From positions 62,001 to 126,000 of the forward strand of contig JAFEVB010000002.1 of the NCBI GenBank assembly GCA_032629725.1: a stretch of DNA of 64,000 nucleotides. The letters are read 5' to 3'. Below are positions 11,483 through 20,046 of the stretch, one piece after another. The position numbers were made by a program, and so were the translations under genes. The number at the start of each line of letters is the position of its first letter. Within the stretch, counting starts at the first letter, position 1. The stretch is from Gremmenia infestans (Eukaryota > Ascomycota > Leotiomycetes > Helotiales > Hamatocanthoscyphaceae). The notes beneath the pieces are model-generated. The model searched no databases and was not told where the DNA came from. It worked only from the letters and a program-made list of their open reading frames with translations.

Positions 11483-12001
11483 TGGCAGTAGATAGTTTGA
11501 GAATATAGATCTAAAATCCAGCTTAGTATAGTGTATCATTTTGTAATCTGTTTCCGCAAGACCTTAGCTGTAACTTGTAGACATTGTATTGAAGGGACTT
11601 TGGCAAAGAATATTTGCAGCCTCAGCTTAACGCCTTACTACGAGATGGAAATTAGTTAGTGATACCTTGTTGTTCGCTTTACCTATTCTAAATGGGTCCT
11701 ACAGACTTAGTGAGATACCACATATGATAGTCTGTACCGTCGGCCCAGGTCACGAAGCTTTACACCCTGCCAGCTCCCATGCATCTAGCTTCTCCACCCA
11801 CCATTTAGGCCACTAACAACTCTACCGATGAAGTATCCGTCATGCGGAAGCACTATAGGTGCAATCCAAACCCCGCGTTCCGAGAGAGTTCCGATGGACG
11901 CCTTTTTCGGACTTCAGAAGCCCAGTGACAAGTCTATTGCCTCTAGACGTCGCTGTAAAAGATCTACGTACATTTAAAAACTCTCTATGATGCTAAATAC
12001 T

Positions 12002-12009
12002 GTATAAAA
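12002..12009 (+). promoter_or_regulatory. TATA-like element of the MDR oxidoreductase gene
   Basis: GTATAAAA lies about 107 bases upstream of the ATG at 12116, a normal distance for a fungal TATA box with a short leader. Confidence 0.45.
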
Positions 12010-12115
12010 CGACATCTATCGTTTCAAATCTACTGCAATTTTGACCTTTTCTTTATTTGGGTTCTTGGTGTATCTGTCAGAGCTAAAGGTGGACAGCATT
12101 ACAATTGAATTCAAA

Positions 12116-13414
12116 ATGGCATTTCTCTTTGCATGTATGAAACCAGCCTTTTGGTCTTCAAGGCGGCGACAAGCACGCCAAAACGCAGACTTGAAAGTCC
12201 TCGATGGGCTATCCCTTTACGAAATACGCCCACCAACCCCTGCGTCGACGAAGCACACACTGTGTGCCACAACAAATTACGTCTCTACAGTTTCCTCGTC
12301 TACCACAGTTGTTGAATCCGAAGAGGCCTCGACGCACCGTGCACTGGTTATAGCTTCCAAGCGCCAATACGCTCTCCTAGAACTCCACCCTAGCCCGAAA
12401 TTCGAGAATGACACTGAAGTGATGGTGCGCAACCATGCCGTCGGACTCAACCCTATTGATTGGAAGAGTGTGGATTTTAATTTCTGCCTGCCAGCGTTCC
12501 CGTGGGTGACGGGCCGAGAATTGGCAGGTGTTGTTGAAAAGGTCGGATCTCGCGTAACCGAGTTCAAAAAGGGGGACAGGGTTTGGACAAGTATGTTTGT
12601 TTCTCCTGTTTATGCCATATTGGTATCGCGCTCACGAAAGACAGGCACATATTATAGAGATTTCCGAGCGGGTTGTTTTCAGGAGCTCATTATGGTTCCC
12701 CAGCATACCGTTTCGCCGATTCCCAACAATATGACATTCGAGGCTGCGGCTTGTCTAGGGGTCGCTGGTCTAACAGCGGCAATGACTTTGTGGAAGTGGC
12801 TTAATGTGCCCGTGCCATCTGCTTGTCTAGGAATGCCGCAGCGGTCGCTGTTTGACCGAGACCAAGAATATTTACTGGTTTGGGGAGGCTCGACAGTAAC
12901 GAGCCAATTCGCCATCCAGATTGTGGTCAGATGCGGTCTCAAGGTCATAGCGGTGACTTCAGAAAAGACTAAAGGCCTTGCGGAAGCCCTCGGGGCACAA
13001 GTTGTGACAAGAGACTCCAAAGCCGTGAATGAAATTGTGGGTGAGATTTTGGCTATTGCAGGAGACAGGATCACAAAAGCTATCGATTTAGTAGGAGACA
13101 AGAATACAGTCAATTCGCTTATGGCTGTTTCAAAAACTCGGCAGGTGGACTTTGCTCCATTGGCGATGATGGGAAAGCATTCGGTGATGGAAAACGTCAC
13201 TGTTCATACGGTTGAGATGAAGCGATTCGTTCTGGATGAAAAGTCCGCCGTGTACTCAAAAGAATTGAATGGGATGATCCAAGATGGTTTGATAAGGTTA
13301 CCTGAAATACAAGTTCTGGCGGGTGGTCTGTCAGTTATAGAAGAGGGTCTGGAGCTTTTAAAAAGGGGCGATATGAACGGAAGAAAACTCGTCGTGTCTA
13401 TGATAGAGAAATGA
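12116..13414 (+). CDS. Zinc-independent MDR oxidoreductase (enoyl-reductase-like)
   Basis: NAD(P)H-dependent medium-chain reductase of the type often found as ToxD/trans-acting enoyl reductase in fungal clusters. Exons: 12116-12590 and 12645-13414 (54-nt intron, GTATGT...CAG); 414 residues. The intron is frame-preserving, so an uninterrupted reading frame also exists, but splicing gives RVWTSTYYRDFRAG, the expected family sequence. The GroES-like part has HPSPKFENDTEVMVRNHAVG and NPIDWKSVDF, then GRELAGVVEKVG. The Rossmann part has LVWGGSTVTSQFAIQ, a slightly altered glycine-rich loop, followed by KVIAVTS. No catalytic-zinc Cys/His set is seen. The first 70 residues are an unusual basic then Ser/Thr-rich extension with no alternative internal ATG before the core. 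The longer reading frame beginning at 12041 would need a TTG start and lies downstream of the TATA element; I reject it. Confidence 0.85.
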   Translation: MAFLFACMKPAFWSSRRRQARQNADLKVLDGLSLYEIRPPTPASTKHTLCATTNYVSTVSSSTTVVESEEASTHRALVIASKRQYALLELHPSPKFENDTEVMVRNHAVGLNPIDWKSVDFNFCLPAFPWVTGRELAGVVEKVGSRVTEFKKGDRVWTSMFVSPVYAILVSRSRKTGTYYRDFRAGCFQELIMVPQHTVSPIPNNMTFEAAACLGVAGLTAAMTLWKWLNVPVPSACLGMPQRSLFDRDQEYLLVWGGSTVTSQFAIQIVVRCGLKVIAVTSEKTKGLAEALGAQVVTRDSKAVNEIVGEILAIAGDRITKAIDLVGDKNTVNSLMAVSKTRQVDFAPLAMMGKHSVMENVTVHTVEMKRFVLDEKSAVYSKELNGMIQDGLIRLPEIQVLAGGLSVIEEGLELLKRGDMNGRKLVVSMIEK

Positions 13415-13913
13415 ATTGGTCAAAAGTTTGCTATGTTAGTATCACAATGGGTATACAAAAGTTTTATGGGAATTATGACCAGATGTACTATAATTTGCTG
13501 GAGGTATAGGTTTCAACAGAATCTTTATCGACGTGTTTTAAGTATTTCCCCTTCAATTGGGTGTAATCGTACTTTCTCTTATATTTTCCACTCTCTTCCC
13601 TTGTTAGCCCCGGACCCACTAACCTACCTATGCGTGTTCCAGTTATAAATAGCTAACTCTTTAATTACTTGCCTGTTGTGCTGAGATAAGTAGCGTGGCC
13701 CACAGTCGGGATCTGTTCCGACGAGATTCTCCAGAATTACGGTAGAGAAGATGTCACATGTATTTACAAGATGGTCAAGTTTCCTACTTCATTGATGTTA
13801 CATTGTCAGGTCATTTAACGTGCATATACTCAGAAACAATATTATATTCGCAAAGAGAATTTCCATCCAACTAAATACTGACAGCGCAATATTCTACCTC
13901 CAAGCCCTCCATC

Positions 13914-14756
13914 ATGGTTTCTACCATCAAACGAGCCTACGCAGACACCCCATCTGGTCAGATTCATTACCGCTACCTCTTGAACAACCACTGCACAAAA
14001 AGACTTCCCATTGTCTTCATCCACATGTCTGCCTCCTCTTCCTTCTGCTGGGAACCTTTAATGAAGCAATACGCTCCGCTTGGATACTCCTGTTACGCAG
14101 TCGATATTCCCGGCTTCGGCTCCTCATATGACCCTGTCACAGTCCCGGACACTGCTTACTACGTACACATTTTTGCGGACATGTTCAGATCTCTTAGCCT
14201 GTTCACGACAGGGTTTCATCTCATGGGACACCACTCAGGCGCATGTCTCTCACTTGAAATGGCAGTACTGTATCCGGCCGTCGTGCGGAGCATTGCACTC
14301 ATCGGGCCTGTTCTACTAACGGCTGAGGAGCGGGCGCAAATGAGGGAGCAGTATTACAAGCCGTTCAATCAGCCGGTACCGGATGGCTCTCATCTGGCAA
14401 AGACATGGGAGTATCTAGGGGATATGGGTTGCAGTGATGACCTAGATATTAAGCACCAGGAGATGCTGGACCATGCGAGGGCATGGAAGGGCCGGACGCA
14501 GATTTATGGTGCGGTGTGGCAACAGGATGGGATTGCACTCTTCATGCAAGCAAAGTGCCCTATACTGGCACTGTGTGCGAAGGATGATGTCCTGTGGCCG
14601 TATTTCTATAAAGTGAAGGAAATGAGGCCAGAGGTCATAGCGGAAGCGGTTTTAGGGGGTAATTTTGAGCCCGATAGGGACGCCGTTGGGATTGCGAGAA
14701 TATATACTGCGTTTTTAGATAGAGCATCAGCAGTATCATCTTTTATGAGAACGTAA
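13914..14756 (+). CDS. Alpha/beta-hydrolase-fold protein with atypical triad
   Basis: A single-exon protein of 280 residues with a clear alpha/beta hydrolase fold. It has IVFIHMSASSSFCW (oxyanion-hole strand, residues 33-46), YAVDIPGFGSS (61-71), FHLMGHHSGACLSLEMA (nucleophile elbow, 101-117) and ILALCAKDD with the acid residue near 220. In the elbow G-x-Nu-x-G, the nucleophile position is His107 rather than Ser, with Ser108 directly after it. Near the C-terminus, where the catalytic His is expected, the sequence reads GGNFEPDRDA without His. Some members of this superfamily do carry a G-H-H-(S/T)-G elbow, so this may be a distinct subfamily that is non-hydrolytic or uses other chemistry. It sits between the MDR oxidoreductase and the P450 on the same strand. 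A substrate cannot be named. Confidence 0.82.
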   Translation: MVSTIKRAYADTPSGQIHYRYLLNNHCTKRLPIVFIHMSASSSFCWEPLMKQYAPLGYSCYAVDIPGFGSSYDPVTVPDTAYYVHIFADMFRSLSLFTTGFHLMGHHSGACLSLEMAVLYPAVVRSIALIGPVLLTAEERAQMREQYYKPFNQPVPDGSHLAKTWEYLGDMGCSDDLDIKHQEMLDHARAWKGRTQIYGAVWQQDGIALFMQAKCPILALCAKDDVLWPYFYKVKEMRPEVIAEAVLGGNFEPDRDAVGIARIYTAFLDRASAVSSFMRT

Positions 14757-15483
14757 ACTCTGATAATAAAGTTGTTAGATCTTATAGGCTTGTTTTCATT
14801 GATGTTAACTACTATTAGATACTTAGAAGCTATGGCAAGCTTGCAGGCCATTCTTAGGATAAATAGATTATTGTAGATAATAAAGTTATAATCTAATGTT
14901 ATAAGAAAAGAATGATGGTATATGTATCAACGTGTATTCATTAGACTAGCTGTTTCTAATGTTCCAAGCCCCAGAGCTATAGCGAGACACAGCCTGAAAG
15001 CCCCCATAAGGTGAGGGTGTTCGGTTGGGTAGGGATGTAAGGCTGACATAAGCAGCTAAGCCCAACAGCCACTCTTGACATCAAGGCATCTATCGATTAC
15101 ATATCACTTCCCACATCTCTGTTCCAAATACGGAGTACTCCCTCGTAGATGTGCGGGTTAGATAAGAGCCGGCGATCCGAAAATGGTTATAGGGAAGTGG
15201 TCAGCAATCATCGGGATCCCCCATGCCCACCCGCTTTTGACGGATTGTGGATCCCTTCCCCGCTGATATTGGCGACGACATGAATGTTCCAACTGCGCAG
15301 CATGGAAAGGGAAGGCTAGATGGCCTCCTTGGATGAAAAGTCCCGCAAATCTACCATTACTATCGGCAATATGGAGGATACAGTTTCGATACAGCTGGTC
15401 TCTTGGATCTTGGCTTCTCACCACCGCCCACGCACTGGACTCAACGCCGCGCTCAACGTGAACGTTCATTTGATATCTCCAAC
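14757..15483. other. Intergenic upstream of P450
   Basis: No gene is seen. It holds the 3' UTR of the hydrolase-fold gene and the promoter of the P450. TACGGAGTA, the reverse complement of the nonamer repeated near 4.7 kb, occurs at 15129-15137. A GT/AG-bounded stretch with reading frames at 15158-15469 on the minus strand shows no domain. Confidence 0.4.
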
Positions 15484-17171
15484 ATGAATATCACACCACA
15501 AAAAGATTTTACTGCAAATGCGGGGGATACCTCATCTCCAGCTGCATTTCTTGCTTCATCGCCTGTTATTGTAGTTCTGACTGGGACCGTTATTTTGCTC
15601 TGTATATTTTATGTAAGTCGTTTCAATCACCTTCATCACCCCACGAAAATCTTGAAAGTCAACTAACATCTTGGCCATAGAAACAAGCGACATGGACTGA
15701 TGTTTCGAAAGTAGCTTCTGTTCCAGAGGCTCCGGATGGTCTTCCATTTATCGGTCACCTCCTGTCGTTGGGAGGCCGTGAGAAGGAGAACGATTCCACA
15801 ATCTACTCGCGCTGGGCATCTAGGGTATCCTCGGACTTGTTTCAGATGCGACTAGGCAGCCAACGTGCGATTGTTGTCAGTTCGTTCGCCGCAGTCAAAG
15901 ATATCTGGATCGGCCACTCGAGCAAACTGATTGATCGCCCTTACCAGCATGGCTTTGCCGACAAGCTTGGTCTAGACGTCTCAGGGGCGGCAATGACTGA
16001 ACCCATCCGTCGCTGTCGAAAGGCTGCTATGCGAGCACTCGGAAAACCACAATGGCCGGGGTATTATAAGCTTCTAGAGCTGAACTCTCTCAGTTTGGTT
16101 CGGAACGCTGTCACAAAGGGGGAAAACGGACGGAAGGCAATTGACATCTATCCATTCTCGCGTAAAGTTGTTTTCGATTTGGTTCTTTCTCTTACTTACG
16201 GCGCCCGGCAAAAGGATGCTGACGATGAAACTGTCTTATCGCTCATAAATGCCATTAACGACATTTCTTCAATCCGATCATCTACACAAAGATATCGAGA
16301 TTACGTACCGCTTCTTCGGGTAATTCCAGAGCGCACTTCCACAGTAATAGCCGCAGAAAAGATCCGTCAAAAGCACTTGGACACGCTTTATGCTTCGCTC
16401 AATGCTAGAATCGCGCGCGGGGAGGAGGTCCCGTGCGTAGCATCGATGATGAACGAGGATAAGCTCACGCAAGAAGAGATCCACGGAACTTGTAAATCTC
16501 TTCTTCAAGCAGCACCGGACTCTACAGCCTCGGGAGCTTACATGTGCATCGCATGGCTGTGCAGCCCTGACGGGGCAGGCTTCCAGGAGGAAGCGCTAGC
16601 CGCCATTCTTCAGGAATACAAGGGAGACCGAGATCAAGCTTGGAAAATGGCTTTCAGGGAAGAGAGGGTGTCGCTGATTGTCTCGCTCTATAAAGAAGCT
16701 TTACGCTTCTTCACCACCACTCCCTTTGCCACGCCTCGGACGACGGTCAAGGAGTTCGAATATCGAGGTACCAAGATTCCGAAAGGGATTACTATGGTCA
16801 TGAACGCACAAGCCGCTAACCACGACACCGAGTGGTATGGAGAGTCTGCATCACGTTTTGTCCCGACGCGATTTATGAATAACGACACTCCATTACCTCA
16901 TCTGACCTTTGGTGCCGGCAGTCGCATCTGCCCAGCTGTTGCTATCAGCAACCGAATCATATACGCATTACTTATGAGGCTCATTTTGGCCTGCAAGATG
17001 AAAGAGTCTGACGACCCGAGCGCGAGAAAACCAAATATAGATGTCTTGGACTTCTCGGATGTCTATACTAGTCTGGTGGCTATTCCGAGGCCATTTGATT
17101 GCTCATTTGTCCCGCGCGATTTGGAGTGGTTGGAGAGTAAATTGGAGGTAGAAGAGGAGGAACTTCTGTAG
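15484..17171 (+). CDS. Cytochrome P450, CYP504-like
   Basis: Microsomal haem-thiolate monooxygenase resembling fungal phenylacetate / 3-hydroxyphenylacetate hydroxylases (CYP504). Exons: 15484-15612 and 15681-17171; 1620 nt, 539 residues. The first exon encodes a short polar N-terminus and one membrane anchor (SPVIVVLTGTVILLCIFY). Then come a Pro-containing hinge (PEAPDGLPFIGHLLSLGG), YSRWASR, FQMRLGSQRAIVVSSF and DRP in the B-C region. The ExxR motif is KEALRF, the PxxF-type region FVPTRF, and the haem ligand loop FGAGSRICPAV with Cys460. In the I-helix the usual A/G-G-x-D/E-T-T reads A-A-P-D-S-T, and the glycine after the haem Cys-x is Ala. Both are tolerated but uncommon. The ATG at 15484 was chosen because the reading frame upstream of it needs a TTG start. 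It converges with the second flavin monooxygenase. Confidence 0.88.
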
Positions 17172-17712
17172 ATAGCGAATAAATACGAAGATCTGAATGT
17201 GGTATACCTAGAGTAATAGGAGTGAGTGTAACGGCACATAGAGAAATGACGAGCTAGAAGTAATTCTCTATCGTTATTAAATTCAACAAGAAAGAACATA
17301 TCTTAAGCATTGAGCCTGAAGTGAGCGAATCCTTCTCTTCGATATATTTACCGTAGAATCAACCAGACATACCTAACTAGCTCATATCATGTGGAGCGGC
17401 TGGCTGGTCAGAAAGAGATACGAGAACCTGTAGAATCAGCCTCTGTGCTTCCTTACTCCAGTTATTACCCCGTTTAGCTAATAGTGATATGCTGATTATA
17501 AAACGTCGAAACATTTAAATTCTTTACGTCTTAAATTTTGCCGATTCGTGTCTGTACCTATATTCCTTACTGGGCAGAATACATATCGAGGAAAGGAGTG
17601 AATCTGTGATGTAATTTTATGAATGTTCATTTCATGTAGCTAACTGCTCGTTAACAGATTTGGATGTAGAAGCATTACTACAGATGAAAATCGAAACTCA
17701 ATCAAGATTAGA
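17172..17712. other. Convergent 3' region, no gene seen
   Basis: A gene-free space between the ends of the P450 (plus) and the second NtaA-type monooxygenase (minus). It is AT-rich, with no repeats noticed. Confidence 0.5.
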
Positions 17713-19388
17713 TCAAAGACTGACTTCAGTGTCGCCTGCCACAATCTCAATTCTTCCCCACTTGAAACTGCTTCCATAGTGATCGTCCCTTAGGTGCTTC
17801 TGGCCCTCTCCATACATGTTTTCCCTGAAGGTGCCTCCGGGCACGTCGTAGTCATCCCAGAATATCCCACGTTTTTGCAGTTCGGGAACCAAAAGCTCCA
17901 CTACATCTTCCCAACTACCTGGATTGGTGACAGAACCAATATTGAATCCGTCAACATCGGCCTCAGCAATCCATTGCTCCATTATATCGGCGACTTCGAC
18001 TGCGGTTCCGACTGGGCAGGGGTGAAGCCCCCCAAGTGCCATCTGGATACCGAGACGTCGAGGGGTCCACGGTTCCTTGGTAGTGTTGCTTGCTTCAAGC
18101 GCACGGAAGACGGACTGTATTGCGACCATTCCGGCCTCCTCTGAGATCTTTAATGGTTCATCAAGTGGAAGCTTGCTCATGTCAATTCCTGTGTAACCGG
18201 AAAATTGCCTGTATCCCCAGGCAATCAGCACTGAAATCATGAAGTAGCAAAGGTACTACACATACCCTAATCCTGCAATTGGATCGGCATTCTTCAAGGC
18301 AGTTTGATATTTGGCTTGTGCTTCTTCACTGGTCTTGCCAATGATGGGCATAATGCAAGGAAAGAAGCGTACCGATGCTGGGTCGCGGCCTCTGGCAGCA
18401 GTATCTTCACGGAAACCTTTTATCGTCTTAGCAGCTTGTGCAGAGGTAGCAGTATTAAGGAATATTGCTTCGGCATGCTTGGCGGCAAATGCTACCCCTG
18501 ATTTCGATGTTCCGGCCTGGAACAAGACTGGGGTGCGTTGAGGTGAGGGGTGGACTTGGTTGCGCCCAGACATTTTATAGTATTTACCTTGGATTAAGTT
18601 AAAGAATATATATATAAGAGGGTGGAAGGGTAAATACCAGAATGTTCGATCTTCTTAATCTTGGCAGGGTCGTAAGCAATATTTGCCTCAGCATCCCAGG
18701 TAGCAGCGTCATCCGACCATGAACTTTCCCATAGCCTAGGTATAGTTGGTTAGCTAACTTATAAAGGTATCAGGACGATGAAATACGAACTTATACACCA
18801 CATCCATATATTCATCTGCCATCAAATATCTCTCGTCATGTGGGACTACATCATCTGCACCGAGAGCTTTCGCAGCCGCTGTGCTCCAGCTGGTGACAAT
18901 ATTCCAAGCCAGCCTTCCCTCCGTCAAGTGATCGAGGGTGCTATATTGGCGAGCTAGAATGTAAGGGTTGACATAGCTTGTACTGGCTGTGGCAGCGAAA
19001 GCAACGCTTGTAGTAACTGCTGCCATGGCTGAGATGATCGGGATAGGATCCATATGAGCTACTTGATGGCCCGCACGCAACATCGGATCCATGGAATCCT
19101 GGTAGACTTCAAATCCGGCATACCAATCTGCAAAGAAGATGGCACTAATCTTCCCCTTTTCTGCCAACTTGGCTAGGTCGAGGTAGTATTTCAGGCGATC
19201 CTTTGTTCTGCTGTTATCTGTACCGGACCTATGCTGGGAGTTAGAAGCGGGCTACGACAAAGAATAGAATCGACTTACTTCCACTGTCCAGATGCCATAT
19301 AACCCGCAGTGCAGCTAAGCTCCAAGAAACAAAGTCGGATCTTCTTCTTAGGCGCTTCCGCACCGTTTGTTAGTACTAGCGAAGGCAT
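17713..19388 (-). CDS. FMN-dependent monooxygenase, NtaA/SnaA type (2)
   Basis: Paralogue of the enzyme at 9649, same luciferase-like family and presumably the same dependence on supplied reduced FMN. Exons, minus strand: 19388-19279, 19228-18791, 18735-18638, 18587-18266, 18208-17713; 1464 nt, 487 residues, in frame at every junction. Marks: GQWK, DNSRTKDRLKYYLDLA, FFADWYAGFEVY, MDPIPIISAMA, ARQYSTLDHLTEGRLAWNIV, HPSPQRTPVLFQAGTSKSG, FSGYTGIDMSKLPLD, ADVDGFNIGSV and DDYDVPGGTFRENM. Several introns sit at equivalent positions to copy 1, for example after VYK and after EH(S/D)G. Copy 1 has extra introns within what is here a single second exon and a single last exon. An in-frame ATG at 19565 would add 59 residues with a hydrophobic stretch, but a TATA-like element lies downstream of it, so I start at 19388. 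Confidence 0.9.
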
Positions 19389-20046
19389 TGTGGAATAGGG
19401 TGTAGCGATAAGAGTCTTGTTCTGATCCCTATTTGTATAAGTCAAGCAAGAAAGAATGCCCACAAAGCCAACTATTAGGTATCTCGATAATTTCATATAA
19501 ATATACACCCAGCGCCGAGGTGCTTTAACCTGATTGGTTGCACGGAACGGCAGGGCGGAAGCCATTGGCCCCCCAGTCCGCTGATGCGGAAGCTAGCGTC
19601 GATATCCGATTTGAGACGGACTCTAGGATGGGGTTATCCCCCTCCCATTCTTGTTGGAATTGAGCTACAGTGGTGCAATCTCATCTAGGTAATCGCATCT
19701 AATGATTGGGTTGGGTTATTAGTGCTGTACGGGTATCGCGGAGGGTTATAAAACTAGCAGATGGATGTTGCTGACTAAGACAACTACAACGGAAAGACTG
19801 AGAGTATAGAAACGAGAAATCGGGAATAACCTCAAAATGCACGGATCATCACCCTAGCGAGACCAGCACCTCCATCCATAACGTGACAAGGACAGATTGG
19901 ATAAGCATATGACATATTATAGCACACTGTTGGGAATACCTCCTCTAAGTCTACTCATTAACGTTACTATGAACACATTTTCCCGAATACAATAAGCGCC
20001 GACCACCTAACCCCCTTCCCAGAATACCTCGCTTAGGCCCCCCTTT
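19389..20046. other. Promoter side of NtaA copy 2; no gene called
   Basis: This lies between the start of the second monooxygenase and the end of the Zn2Cys6 regulator. Apart from the TATA-like element and the open frame 19389-19565 that continues upstream of the chosen start, I see nothing coding. Confidence 0.45.
19496..19505 (-). promoter_or_regulatory. TATA-like element of NtaA copy 2
   Basis: On the minus strand the sequence reads TATATTTATA, about 108 bases before the ATG at 19388 and downstream of the alternative ATG at 19565. It supports the shorter start. Confidence 0.45.

Noticed and set aside
12041..12115. Upstream extension of the MDR gene
   Set aside because: It requires a TTG start; the first ATG in frame is at 12116, in better context.
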